A stretch of DNA of 64,000 bases. Source: Vulcanisaeta sp. JCM 14467. GTDB taxonomy: Archaea; Thermoproteota; Thermoprotei; Thermoproteales; Thermocladiaceae. The translations under genes and the position numbers were made by a program. Each line of letters begins with the position of its first letter. Positions within the stretch are counted from its first letter, which is position 1. This document shows positions 28,630 through 37,446 of this stretch, one piece after another. The stretch covers positions 163,719 through 227,718 of the forward strand of contig NZ_BBDM01000003.1 of assembly GCF_001316245.1 (NCBI RefSeq), written 5' to 3'. The notes beneath the pieces were generated by a model. It ran no database searches and was not told the origin of the DNA. It saw nothing but the letters and a program-made list of their open reading frames with translations.

Positions 28630-29787
28630 TCACCTACTAATCACCGCAACAGCACTCGTGGTTGTCGGTACACCACGCCATGAATGAACAACAGCCTTCT
28701 CGGCCCTACTCAACTGTATCCTACCAGCCTCACCCCTCAACTGAAGCACAGCATCAACCAGCCTGGCGAGCCCATGAACCTCAAGCGGAACACCCTCACC
28801 GAGCGCTCCACCGCTTGGGTTTACTGGGAATAGGCCATCCCTGTCAAAGGCGCCCTCTAAGAGTAACTTGTGTGCCTCGCCAGGTGAAGCCAGCTTGAGG
28901 GCCTCTATGAATTGTAACTCCTTAAAGGAATACCTATTATCAACCTCTGCAAAGTGTAACTCCTTAATTGGGTCCTGAATACCAGCCATCTTGTAAGCCG
29001 CCTCCGCAGCCTTCATTGTGTGGACAGGGAATTCCCAGTTATGGAATTCAAGGGACGGATCCTCGGTAATCCAGTGAATGCCATCAACCCACACTGGCGT
29101 GTCCGTGTACCTCCTCGCCACATCCTCGCTCGCAAGAACGACAACAACCGCAGCATCGGCGAAGGGCGCAATATCCAGCTTAGTTAGTGGTGACACGGCG
29201 TAGGGCGCGTTGAGGACTTCATCAATCGTTAGGTTGGCGCCGTAACTAGCCCTTTCGTTATAGAGGGCGTTCCTCTTATCCTTAACAACCACATACGCCA
29301 GGGCTTCCCGGGGCACGTTATAGCGGTTCATGTATGCCTGTGCCTCCATGGCGGCTAGGGCGTGGTAGTTGGGCGTATTTATCGCCCTAACCGTTATTGG
29401 GTCCATTGCGAAGAGCATTACGTCGTGCATGTTAATAATGTCGCTTGGCTTCGCATGGGACTCAACAGTCACTACGTCGAATTGCCCAGTCTTAATCATC
29501 ATGTATGCATTAGCCACGCATTGGAGTCCGTCACCCGGTGTTGTGAAAACGGGCTTTAAGGTACCGCCAATGGGCTCAGGTGCGAATTCATCGGCTATGG
29601 CTATGCCCTCCCAGAAATCCTCCTGGCAGCTTGCGAAGGCGTCAACGTCAGTCCTTGGGTTTATACCACCGGCATCCTCATAGGCGCGTGCTGCTGCCTC
29701 GAACATCATCTCCCTAAACGATGCCTCCTCAACCACGGGCCTAAACCCGTACCAGCCAACCCCTATGATTGCAACTCTCCTCGACAT
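28630..29787 (-). CDS. Second thiolase-like protein lacking canonical catalytic residues
   Basis: The protein has 385 residues and an intact frame. It is 39 bases upstream of the other thiolase-like gene and homologous to it (VVKDKRNALYNERASYGANLT; AEVDNRYSFKELQ). The usual NACSSG nucleophile region reads TTPGDGLQ, the GHP motif is GVP (NPSGGALGEGVP), and no late CxG is present. Paired thiolase-like genes of this kind in archaea often come with a DUF35 OB-fold gene; none is adjacent here. It may act as a heterodimer with its neighbour on a CoA or other thioester. Substrate unknown. Confidence 0.82.
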   Translation of the reverse strand: MSRRVAIIGVGWYGFRPVVEEASFREMMFEAAARAYEDAGGINPRTDVDAFASCQEDFWEGIAIADEFAPEPIGGTLKPVFTTPGDGLQCVANAYMMIKTGQFDVVTVESHAKPSDIINMHDVMLFAMDPITVRAINTPNYHALAAMEAQAYMNRYNVPREALAYVVVKDKRNALYNERASYGANLTIDEVLNAPYAVSPLTKLDIAPFADAAVVVVLASEDVARRYTDTPVWVDGIHWITEDPSLEFHNWEFPVHTMKAAEAAYKMAGIQDPIKELHFAEVDNRYSFKELQFIEALKLASPGEAHKLLLEGAFDRDGLFPVNPSGGALGEGVPLEVHGLARLVDAVLQLRGEAGRIQLSRAEKAVVHSWRGVPTTTSAVAVISR

Positions 29788-29886
29788 AGTAATTGTAGTC
29801 CCAGGGAACCTTTTAATTTATTACCCATACAGAACTCGCCAAGCAATAGTCTTAATAGCCCATTTTTCACAGCCTCTTTAGAACCC

Positions 29887-30646
29887 ATGATAAGCCCATA
29901 TGCGCTACTCACCGTGGATTACCTAATAGTCATGATAACCCAGGTGGTTGCGTCGGTGCAGGACTTGAGGACTAGGGAGATTAGTGATTGGACGTGGATC
30001 GTAGGCTCAATAATATGTATACCGCTCGGTCTTTACGCAGCCATTAGATTGGGTCTCCTAACCCTATACGTAATTGGTGTTATTGCTGGTTCGATATTCG
30101 CATTGGCTGTGTATTGGCTTAGGGCCATGGGTGGTGCTGACTCTAAGTCCATAGCCTTCATATCAGCCTCAATACCCACATTACCCATGGCTAGCCCTGC
30201 GCTAACCGTAATAAGCATCACACCGTTGTCAGTACTAATCAACTCATTAATAATTGCCCTAGTAATATACATACCGTATAACGTGATTCAGAATATTAGG
30301 TACGGCAGCAACTGCGAGGCTCTCTCCAGGTTAGTGGGTTAGGCAGGATAGTATACATCACATCCCTCATGTGCGTGCCTGCGTACAGAATTTTCAGAAA
30401 CCCCAATAATTATGCGATAGCCAGGTACTCACTAGTGACGGGTTCCAACCAGTGATTAAACTTGGCCTAGATGTTGACGACCCTAGGGAATTACTGATTG
30501 AGTGGTTGTCCCAGGGAAGGATTGACATAGATACGCCGGTGTTGACTTCATACCACATACCCTTCATAATCCCCATAACCCTTGGCCTATTAATGTACGT
30601 GCTAACTCACGTAAATTTCCTAGCGCTTGTAATGTCCTCGTTATGA
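29887..30646 (+). CDS. Archaeal prepilin/preflagellin peptidase (A24 family), frameshifted
   Basis: A membrane aspartic protease that removes class III signal peptides from archaellins, pilins and sugar-binding proteins. The two catalytic Asp motifs are ASVQDLRTREISD and MGGADSKSI (the GxGD-type motif). Six hydrophobic segments are visible. Frame breaks near 30338 and near 30445 hide the C-terminal third, which restored reads LGRIVYITSLM, FQPVIKLGLDVDDPREL and ends VLTHVNFLALVMSSL at 30646. It would process the pilin-like signal of the ABC binding protein in this window. No archaellum or pilus genes are nearby. Confidence 0.83.
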
Positions 30647-30654
30647 AACGAAAA

Positions 30655-30666
30655 TTTTTATTTAAC
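30655..30666 (+). promoter_or_regulatory. TATA box of hisS
   Basis: TTTTTATTTAAC is 18-29 bases upstream of the GTG start at 30684. Confidence 0.45.
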
Positions 30667-30683
30667 CTATATATCGGTGATCT

Positions 30684-31984
30684 GTGGTATTTGACGATAA
30701 GGACCTAAGGCCTGTCAGGGGAATGAGAGACTTAACGCCTGAGGAGTACTACCCAATGTTGCAGGTCTTTGATAAGTTGGCTAGGGTTGCCGAGTCCTTC
30801 GGCTACCTAAGGGTCGAGACGCCTGCCCTGGAGCACTACGAGATACTCAGGGCTAAGGCTGGTGAGGACGTGATTAACGAGATCTACTACTTCAAGGATA
30901 AGGCTGGTAGGGAGGTTGGGCTTAGGTTTGACATGACCGTGCCCGTGGCCAGGGTGGTCTCCTACAGGGTTGACGTGCCGAAGCCTATCAGGTGGTACTA
31001 CATAACGAAGGTTTGGCGTTATGACGAGCCTCAGCACGGTAGGTATAGGGAGTTTCACCAATTCGGTATTGAATTCATCGGCTCATCAAGCGTTAGGGCT
31101 GATGCTGAGGTTTTAGCCGTTGGTGTTGAGGCGCTTAGGGCCATTGGTATTGGTGATTTCAGGGTTAGGATAAATGACAGGAGGGTGGTTGACCAATTAC
31201 TGGGCAAGTTGGGAATCTCCAATGAGCTTAGGCCCAATGTTCTTAGGATCATGGATAAGAGGGGTAAGGTTCCCGATGATGAATTACTAAAAATGTTGAG
31301 GGACCTTGGGCTTAGCAACGACATTGCCAGGAGGTTCTTAGGCTTGCTAACACCAGTGAGAGTATTGACAAGGCCGTTGATTCGTTTAGGGAATTCGGCG
31401 TGAGTGATGAGTTCATAAAATACTACAGTGAGTTAATAGACCTTCTTGACATGTATGGTGTCCGTAATTACATGGACCTTGACATGGGCATTGTGAGGGG
31501 TCTTGATTATTACACGGGCATTGTCTTCGAGATGTATGTTCCAGATTATAAGTTGTCCGTGGGTGGTGGCGGTAGGTATGATAACCTAATAGAGATTTAC
31601 AGCGGCAAGCCAATGCCAGCCTCAGGATTTGCAATGGGCATTGAGAGATTACTGGAGGTTCTCGAGCAGAGGGGGGCACTTAAGCGTGTTACTCCGCAAA
31701 TTGATTATTACGTGTACGTCCTCGGTAATGACAGGAATTACCTATCGCTTGGTTATAAACTCGCTGGTAACCTTAGGTCTCGCGGCAACAAGGTTATCCT
31801 CGACACGGGTGAGAAGAGTCTCAGGAGTGCCCTTGAGTATGCTTCGAAGATCAACGTTAAGTACTTCATAATAGTTGGCCCAAAGGAGGTTTCTCAGGGC
31901 TTTGTTAAGGTTAGGGACATGGGTAGTTGGAGTGAGAGGGAGGTTCCGCTGTCTGAGTTTGGGATTAATGCTAAGGGTGAATAA
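30684..31984 (+). CDS. hisS: Histidine--tRNA ligase, frameshifted
   Basis: A class II aminoacyl-tRNA synthetase that charges tRNA-His. Motif 1 region MRDLTPEEYYPML; motif 2 RYDEPQHGRYREFHQFG; HisA motif RGLDYYTGIVFEMY; motif 3 SGFAMGIERLLE; C-terminal anticodon-binding domain DYYVYVLGNDRN...PKEVSQGFVKVRD. Length about 433 residues, normal. A base lost near 31350 breaks GLLNTSESIDKAVDSFREFGV; since the gene is essential this is a sequencing error or the like. Start is GTG 30684. Confidence 0.94.
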
Positions 31985-31997
31985 GTAAATAAAGGGG

Positions 31998-32507
31998 TTG
32001 TTTAACATTAGTGTAATGGTTAGGGAGGAGAGTTCAGGAAATTCAAAGTACTTAAAGGCTGATCTCCTGGATGTAATTGAGATTCCGGAGGAGGGCGTTG
32101 CGGTGATGCTCTTCACAACCGAGGAGTGGGAGGATAGGGTACTACCCATTAGGATTGATGTGACGGCATCCTTCTCGATTAAGAAGGCCCTTGGTCTCGT
32201 AACCTTCCATAGACCATTAACCCATGACTTGCTGGTCGACTTAATTAATAGGCTTGATGTAACCATTGAGAAGGTAACCATTGACGCTATGATTGACGGC
32301 GTTTACCTAGCCACAATATTTGTTAAGGATAATAGGACAAACGAGACATTCCAACTAGATGCTAGGCCGAGTGATGCCACAGCGATAGCCGTAAGGCTTG
32401 GCGCACCGATTTACGTGGCTGAGCACCTAGTGGCTTACACGGAACCCCTCGAGAATTACAGGGAGTTGAGGGCGAGGTACGGATTTAGTTTTAACAAAAA
32501 TCTGTAA
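31998..32507 (+). CDS. DUF151 bifunctional nuclease family protein
   Basis: The protein has 169 residues. The conserved core DGVYLATIFVKDNRTNETFQLDARPSDATAIAVRLG is the DUF151 signature (RPSDAxAxAxR). Plant and bacterial relatives have been described as bifunctional nucleases; the archaeal function is unknown. It follows hisS by 13 bases on the same strand and is probably in the same operon. Start at TTG 31998 or ATG 32016; neither is clearly favoured. Confidence 0.85.
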   Translation: MFNISVMVREESSGNSKYLKADLLDVIEIPEEGVAVMLFTTEEWEDRVLPIRIDVTASFSIKKALGLVTFHRPLTHDLLVDLINRLDVTIEKVTIDAMIDGVYLATIFVKDNRTNETFQLDARPSDATAIAVRLGAPIYVAEHLVAYTEPLENYRELRARYGFSFNKNL

Positions 32508-32518
32508 CTTATTGTATT

Positions 32519-32929
32519 TTACTCACCAATAGCCACGAGCACTACCCTCCTACTCCTTGGTCCATCAAACTCTGCCAGGAAGACCTCCTGCCACGTACCA
32601 CGCACAAGCTCGCCATTTACTATCGGTAACACATAGAATTGCTTGAATATTGACGTCAGTAAGTGGGCATCCGCGTTATTGTCAATCTCATTGTGGTGAT
32701 AATCACCGTTGGCTGGTACCAACCTCTCAAACAAGTTCTCATAGTCCCTCCTTATCCTTGGTTCATCCTCATTGGCAAATAGGGCTGAGGTGGCGTGTGG
32801 TAGGAAGACCAGCACAATCCCATTCGTAATGCCTGACTCCCTGACGAATCCCTCCACGTGGTCTGTTATGTTAATGACCTCCCTACGCCTCCTACTTTGT
32901 ATCGTAATCTCCCTCGTGAAAACCCTCAT
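32519..32929 (-). CDS. YjbQ/UPF0047 family protein
   Basis: The protein has 136 residues, the normal size for the trimeric YjbQ (UPF0047) family. Conserved features: ITDHVEGFVRESGITNGIVLVFLPHATSAL, NEDEPRIRRDYENLF, and the C-terminal GTWQEVFLAEFDGPR. Some members have been shown to have low thiamine-phosphate synthase activity, so a link to the thiM gene in this window is conceivable but not supported by position. Ends 12 bases from the convergent DUF151 gene. Confidence 0.88.
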   Translation of the reverse strand: MRVFTREITIQSRRRREVINITDHVEGFVRESGITNGIVLVFLPHATSALFANEDEPRIRRDYENLFERLVPANGDYHHNEIDNNADAHLLTSIFKQFYVLPIVNGELVRGTWQEVFLAEFDGPRSRRVVLVAIGE

Positions 32930-32980
32930 AACCTATAACCAATTTAACGCATTAGTAAAGCTTACCTCGCCTGTGGTTCA

Positions 32981-33355
32981 TTACTTCACCTGTTTTTGGA
33001 TGATCGTTATAAGTCTCTCCAACTCAAGCATTGTTAAGCCTATTGTTGAATCATCACCACGCTTCACTAAAACGCCGATCGTAAAGTCCCTAAACCTCTT
33101 AATCACTATGTAACCCGCACCTGCCTGAACAATTACGTGCCTAGAATCCTCATCAAGCAACTCCTTGCTAACCCTATCACCCACCGCGCTGAGTGATGCA
33201 ATCATTGCAGCTACGCGGTCTGGGTCGACGTTAATCCTCGAGGCATGAGCAACCAGGAGTCCATCGAGTGACGCTATGTATACACCGCTTATGATATCAT
33301 TACCGCTTAGGAATTCCTTAACAGTCTTATTTAAGGCATTGTTAACCTCCTCCAT
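32981..33355 (-). CDS. Roadblock/LC7 domain protein
   Basis: A single roadblock/LC7 domain of 124 residues: SGVYIASLDGLLVAHASRIN, then AAMIASLSAVGDRVSKEL and FTIGVLVKRGDDSTIGLTM. In archaea these often bind or regulate small GTPases of the MglA/Gtr type. No GTPase gene is next to it. A winged-helix regulator with a Cys cluster lies 46 bases upstream on the same strand and could be in the same transcript. Confidence 0.87.
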   Translation of the reverse strand: MEEVNNALNKTVKEFLSGNDIISGVYIASLDGLLVAHASRINVDPDRVAAMIASLSAVGDRVSKELLDEDSRHVIVQAGAGYIVIKRFRDFTIGVLVKRGDDSTIGLTMLELERLITIIQKQVK

Positions 33356-33401
33356 TGCAATTATTATTCAATTCTAGAAAAATATAAACATATCTCCCAA
33401 C

Positions 33402-34016
33402 CTACCTCATAACAATAATCCTCCAACCACCCTTAAGTTTCCTAAGTAAATCCCTCCTAATAAGCTCCCTAAACAACTCCACATAAGCCTCACTGGGCTC
33501 GGCACCCCTCAGCTCAACACCGTACTTGCGCGCCAGGGATTTAACATTATTAACGCAGGCCTGCCTAAGTGGGCAGGTCGAGCAGTAATTACTCAGTGGC
33601 TCGCCGTTAATGATTATAAGGCCGTGGAATGGGTCTATGAATGCGCCCTTGCCCGTTAATATACTCAGTGCAATTTCGCCATCAACGTCCTTAACCTCAT
33701 ACACGGCATAAATGCGTCCACTCGGTAAGTACTTATTACCGCTCTTAATCACCCAGCCCGAGTTTAGTAACCTCCTTAAATGCCTAGATAATTTACCCCT
33801 CTGTAGGTTCGTCCTCCTCATGATCTGCGTGAAGCTGTTATGCCCACCTATTATGGCGAGCATTATTTCGAGGTTTGTACCATCGAGTATCACGTCGAAG
33901 TCTCTCTCCCTCATTAATACGTACTCATTGTCGTAACCTGGTATCATGCCAATTCCTTCACCATTAAGCGTTACCACGATCTCGGGTTTAATTACGGCAT
34001 TCATTATGTGGGACAA
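33402..34016 (-). CDS. Winged-helix DNA-binding protein with a Cys cluster
   Basis: The protein has 204 residues. Residues about 45-95 form an HTH (LEIMLAIIGGHNSFTQIMRRTNLQRGKLSRHLRRLLNSGWV), like MarR/ArsR-type helices. A later segment NYCSTCPLRQACVNNV contains a C-x2-C-x5-C group that could bind zinc or a cluster. An N-terminal beta-rich part precedes the helix-turn-helix. It may be a redox- or ligand-sensing regulator; its target operator is unknown. It neighbours a roadblock gene downstream and the rfbC gene divergently (93 bases apart). Confidence 0.7.
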   Translation of the reverse strand: MSHIMNAVIKPEIVVTLNGEGIGMIPGYDNEYVLMRERDFDVILDGTNLEIMLAIIGGHNSFTQIMRRTNLQRGKLSRHLRRLLNSGWVIKSGNKYLPSGRIYAVYEVKDVDGEIALSILTGKGAFIDPFHGLIIINGEPLSNYCSTCPLRQACVNNVKSLARKYGVELRGAEPSEAYVELFRELIRRDLLRKLKGGWRIIVMR

Positions 34017-34109
34017 TTAATGACGTGTTTATTAACCAATTCTCAGAGATCACTCTGTTTAGCAGAGAACCTAGGTATTCCTTATTAATTACATTATTAT
34101 GCCTTAATC

Positions 34110-34676
34110 ATGCCATTTAAGAACTTCGTAAGACTTGAAATACCCGATGTAATACTCGTGGAGCCCGTTGTATTCCCAGACGCCAGGGGCTTCTTCGCAG
34201 AGCTTTATAAGAGGACTGACTTCCTAGCTGGTGGTGTGACTTACGACTTCGTCCAGGTAAGCCTAAGCAGATCGAGGCGTGGTGTCGTCCGTGGACTTCA
34301 CTATCAATTGAAGCCCATGGAGCAGGGCAAGCTCGTCACTGTGATCAGGGGTCGCGTGGTTGACGTTGCAGTGGACGTCAGGAGGGGTTCTCCCTGGTTT
34401 GGTAAGTACGTGATGGTCGAGCTCTCTGCTGACAACCCAAGGCTCCTATGGATACCGCCCGGCTTCGCCCACGGCTTTCAAGCCCTTGAGGATGACACAT
34501 TATTCCTATACCTACAGACTAAGGAGTATAGTCCCCAGCATGAGAGGTGTGTTGCCTGGAATGACCCAGAGATTGGGATTCCATGGCCCATTAGGGAGAA
34601 CGTGATAATTAGCGAGAAGGATAGTAAGTGCCCACCACTCAGGCAGGCGGAGACCAACTTTGACTACCCAATATGA
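34110..34676 (+). CDS. rfbC: dTDP-4-dehydrorhamnose 3,5-epimerase
   Basis: The protein has 188 residues, the normal length. Cupin-fold epimerase of dTDP-L-rhamnose synthesis. Motifs: FPDARGFFAELYKR, the catalytic His in RGVVRGLHYQ, VVDVAVDVRRGSPWFGKYV, PPGFAHGFQAL, and NDPEIGIPWP. The other rhamnose genes (rfbA, B, D) are not in the window, although a nucleotidyl transferase lies at 47 kb. Role: sugar for surface glycans or S-layer glycoproteins. Confidence 0.94.
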   Translation: MPFKNFVRLEIPDVILVEPVVFPDARGFFAELYKRTDFLAGGVTYDFVQVSLSRSRRGVVRGLHYQLKPMEQGKLVTVIRGRVVDVAVDVRRGSPWFGKYVMVELSADNPRLLWIPPGFAHGFQALEDDTLFLYLQTKEYSPQHERCVAWNDPEIGIPWPIRENVIISEKDSKCPPLRQAETNFDYPI

Positions 34677-34766
34677 TCAGCCTCACACGCCTCAGCACCC
34701 ATTAAGCCCGATAAGCCTCATCATGCTAAGACTTATTACTGTGTAGCTAGCCTAAATATAAGTCAT

Positions 34767-34815
34767 ATGATGAGTTGAACCCACGCAGACCAGTGAAGAC
34801 GCCTAAACCGACTGA
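34767..34815 (+). ncRNA. C/D box small guide RNA
   Basis: The box layout is canonical: C ATGATGA (34767-34773), 12-base guide, D' CAGA (34786-34789), 3-base spacer, C' GTGAAGA (34793-34799), 12-base guide, D CTGA (34812-34815). Both guides have exactly 12 bases. The true ends probably lie a few bases beyond on each side. The first guide (34774-34785, GTTGAACCCACG) is complementary to the T-arm pattern of a tRNA, so 2'-O-methylation of a tRNA T-arm is a possible target. The 3' end overlaps the stop region of the convergent gene at 34803. Confidence 0.75.
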
Positions 34816-35471
34816 TCACCACCCCTAATAATCACTATTGGCTCACCAAAGACAGAGTAATGCCTACTCCACTTATCCCTCAGGGCTATGTTCAATTCAG
34901 GGTCCAGGTGGGGCCTCACTGTCTTAATGAACCTAGCTATCGAATCCCTCTCATGAATAACCAGGTAAAGCCTCCCATTACTGCTCGGGAATACACTACC
35001 ATTAATACCCAATAGCTTTAGTATAATCCTTAGCGTAAGTCCAAAGGATTTACTCGGTATCCTGATACTAAGAACCAGGTTGGGCATGTCGAGCCCTGGC
35101 TCTGGGTCGATTAACTCCCCATAGAAGTCATAAAGACCCCTAAGCAGTTTAACCCAGTCATTAATGTTTAGGAACGTTAATAACCTGATTGGTTTCTGCA
35201 AAACCTTCTTTATCTCGTCACATAAATTGCTCACTGCATTCACTGAGTCATTAGTCACGGCAATCCCTGGCTCCAGTGATCGGGCATAGTCAACGGCGTC
35301 GGAGAAACCCTCAATACTCCTCCACTTCACGGAGCACTCATTTATGAAGGCGCCAATTAAGTATGGGTCCACGGGAGTACTCCTAAATACATACTTTAAT
35401 ATGCTTACTATGTCAGGTAATACGCCATATGAGCATTGAAAGGGCAATGGACATACTGAGGAAGTATCCAC
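34803..35471 (-). CDS. Hypothetical protein
   Basis: Up to 222 residues; I do not recognise the family. It is mixed alpha/beta with no membrane segment. The longest start (GTG 35471) lies inside the divergent pus10 gene, which starts at 35429, so the actual start is probably further in, perhaps GTG near 35372 (VDPYLIG). The C-terminal half alternates hydrophobic strands (NLVLSIRIPS, RLYLVIHERD) with basic helices. It could bind nucleic acid, but no motif shows it. The stop region overlaps a C/D box sRNA on the other strand. Confidence 0.6.
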   Translation of the reverse strand: MDTSSVCPLPFQCSYGVLPDIVSILKYVFRSTPVDPYLIGAFINECSVKWRSIEGFSDAVDYARSLEPGIAVTNDSVNAVSNLCDEIKKVLQKPIRLLTFLNINDWVKLLRGLYDFYGELIDPEPGLDMPNLVLSIRIPSKSFGLTLRIILKLLGINGSVFPSSNGRLYLVIHERDSIARFIKTVRPHLDPELNIALRDKWSRHYSVFGEPIVIIRGGDQSV

Positions 35472-36667
35472 TCTGTGACCACTGCCTTGGCAGGCTATTC
35501 GCGAGACTCGGTACTGGGCTTAGTAATGAGGAGAGGGGTAAGGCAATCAAGGATTACTTACTAATGAGGATTCACGAGAGGATACTGAGCGAGGGTTTGA
35601 GCGATGAGTTGCTCAATGATATAAAGGCCCTGGCAATGAGTGGTCACGAACCAAGTATAAAATTCCTAAGTAACATGGGGATTAATGCATCGCCAGCCAA
35701 GTGCTACGTGTGCGGCGGCATCATTTTTAATAGGCTTGATGAGTGGGCTATTACGATCGCGAATAGCCTAAGGTCTCTTGGTATTGAATTCAGGTCATTT
35801 AGGTTGGGTAGTAAGGTGCCGCTTGATATCCTGAATAGGGAGCTAAGCATAACCACTGAGTTTAGCATATCGAGTGCTGAGTCCATTAAGCGTGAGATAA
35901 ATAGGGAGTTGGGTAAGAGGGTTTCGGCGATCCTGGGCGTGCCATTCAGTAGGGAGGATCCTGACGTGGAGGCAGTCATAGACGTTAGCACGGGCTCCGT
36001 GGAGGTTCAGGTAATGCCAATATACGTATCAGCGAGGTATAGGAAGGTTCATAGGCTGATTAATAGGGAGGGGCAGGGAAGGTGGCCGATTGATAAGGTG
36101 GTTCAGGCATATGGGGCTAGGGACGTAATTATACATGCCGGTGGTGAGGATCCGGTGGGTGTCAGGGTCCTCGGTAATGGCAGACCAGTAATACTGCAGG
36201 TGGTTAAGCCGGCTAAAAGACCTGACATTAATGATGTTTACCCATTACTCAGGGATTCGAATTATGATGTTGTGCTCGATAATTTATCCAGGGTTAGGGC
36301 CTCCGCTGTGGATAAAATGAAGGCTAGGGTTAGGGATTACGTAATTACGTACAGGGTACTGGCCATCACAGCCAATTCAATAACTGACGGGAGTATTAAG
36401 TCATTGCATGATTACTTCAGGAATAGGCAGGTGGTTCAGTTGTTTAGGCGTGGTCGTAGGGTTAGGAGGAGGGTTAGCATGGTTTATGAGCTTGACGGTA
36501 GGGTCGTTGGGGATAGGCTTGTGGAGTTCCTGATTAGGTGCCAGGGTAACCTATACATTAGGGGTTTCGTGCATGGCGGCTACGGTAATGTGGAGCCGAG
36601 CATCGCCGGCACGCTGGGATTCAGTGTTAGGCCTGTGGAGGTTGATATACTTAACATAAGTGATTGA
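35429..36667 (+). CDS. pus10: tRNA pseudouridine synthase Pus10
   Basis: The protein has 412 residues. The N-terminal zinc-binding part carries CDHCLGRLFA and CYVCGG (two Cys pairs), followed by a THUMP-like domain. The catalytic domain has IIHAGGEDPVGVRVLGNGRPV, in which the conserved Asp of GRED-type motifs sits in GGED. The usual following Asp (EDVD) is replaced by Gly here. Archaeal Pus10 makes pseudouridines 54 and 55 in the T-loop of tRNAs. The stop abuts that of L21e on the other strand. Confidence 0.92.
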   Translation: MSIERAMDILRKYPLCDHCLGRLFARLGTGLSNEERGKAIKDYLLMRIHERILSEGLSDELLNDIKALAMSGHEPSIKFLSNMGINASPAKCYVCGGIIFNRLDEWAITIANSLRSLGIEFRSFRLGSKVPLDILNRELSITTEFSISSAESIKREINRELGKRVSAILGVPFSREDPDVEAVIDVSTGSVEVQVMPIYVSARYRKVHRLINREGQGRWPIDKVVQAYGARDVIIHAGGEDPVGVRVLGNGRPVILQVVKPAKRPDINDVYPLLRDSNYDVVLDNLSRVRASAVDKMKARVRDYVITYRVLAITANSITDGSIKSLHDYFRNRQVVQLFRRGRRVRRRVSMVYELDGRVVGDRLVEFLIRCQGNLYIRGFVHGGYGNVEPSIAGTLGFSVRPVEVDILNISD

Positions 36668-36991
36668 TCATGATGCGGGCGCCTTGGTCTCGCTTGGCTG
36701 GGTCTTGAAGGGCACTATGTGGTCTGGCGTGGTTATGATGACCTTCCTCTTACCACCGACGTATATCTCAATCTCGTAAGCCTTGCCCCTCTTGCCGATA
36801 ATCGTACCCACCTTACCCTGATACCTCCTGTGTGGTGCGGTGGTTATGAATGTTGGGTCTATGTCAATGACTACCTTATCGCCTACCCTGTACTCATAGA
36901 GCCACCTGGAAATACCTGGTCTACCCTTCTCCCTAGGCTTCTTGGTCAGTAGCTTCCTCGACTTGTAGCGTAGGCCGTGTGTTCGGTGCAT
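36668..36991 (-). CDS. rpl21e: Ribosomal protein L21e
   Basis: The protein has 107 residues. MHRTHGLRYKSRKLLTKKPREKG, then YRVGDKVVIDIDPTF and HRRYQGKVGTIIGKRGKAY are typical of eL21. In many archaea rpl21e lies in front of rpoF on the same strand, but here it is transcribed away from rpoF. It ends immediately next to the stop of pus10, with no base between. Confidence 0.96.
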   Translation of the reverse strand: MHRTHGLRYKSRKLLTKKPREKGRPGISRWLYEYRVGDKVVIDIDPTFITTAPHRRYQGKVGTIIGKRGKAYEIEIYVGGKRKVIITTPDHIVPFKTQPSETKAPAS

Positions 36992-37096
36992 GATCGACCC
37001 TAGGCACTACCGCACTATGGAGTATTTAAGCATTCCCTCATTAACGGGCTAGTACTTACCAAATCCTTAAATAGGGATTTTTATTGGGAATTTACT

Positions 37097-37444
37097 GTGG
37101 TTAAGCGTATCATTAATTCTGAGGATATCTCCATGCCCGAGGCACTCAGGATTCTCGAGGAGAAGGTAATCAATGCTAATCCCGGGATTACCGATGAAAC
37201 CGTCAACAATACCCTGGATTACCTCAGGAAATTCTCCAAGGTGGGTCCGGACAAGGCAAGGGAGTTGGTTTCAGAGCTCATGAAGAGGTTTGGGTTGGCG
37301 AAATTAACGGCGATTCAGATAGTTAACCTAATGCCTCAGACCGCCGAGGAGCTTAGGGTATTGCTTGGTGCCGAAAAGAGGGAGTTCAGTGATAAGGATG
37401 TTGAAGAGATTCTGAACCTACTAAAGAGTGCCAAGGCATCCTAA
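37097..37444 (+). CDS. rpoF: DNA-directed RNA polymerase subunit F (Rpb4)
   Basis: The protein has 115 residues and begins with GTG. SEDISMPEALRILEEK and the HRDC-like helical end (QIVNLMPQTAEELRVLLGAEKREFSDKDVEEILNLL) are typical of archaeal RpoF, which pairs with RpoE to form the polymerase stalk. It is followed after two bases by the DUF655 gene, the conserved archaeal order. Confidence 0.94.
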   Translation: MVKRIINSEDISMPEALRILEEKVINANPGITDETVNNTLDYLRKFSKVGPDKARELVSELMKRFGLAKLTAIQIVNLMPQTAEELRVLLGAEKREFSDKDVEEILNLLKSAKAS

Positions 37445-37446
37445 GG

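Noticed and set aside
32519..32929. YjbQ as part of a thiamine operon with thiM
   Set aside because: The genes are 10 kb apart and no co-transcription is possible; only a loose functional link could exist.
34674..34730. A second C/D box RNA on the minus strand (C box ATGATGA with two CTGA)
   Set aside because: The spacing between boxes does not fit: one guide is about 20 bases and the second CTGA follows after 11 bases, with no room for C'.
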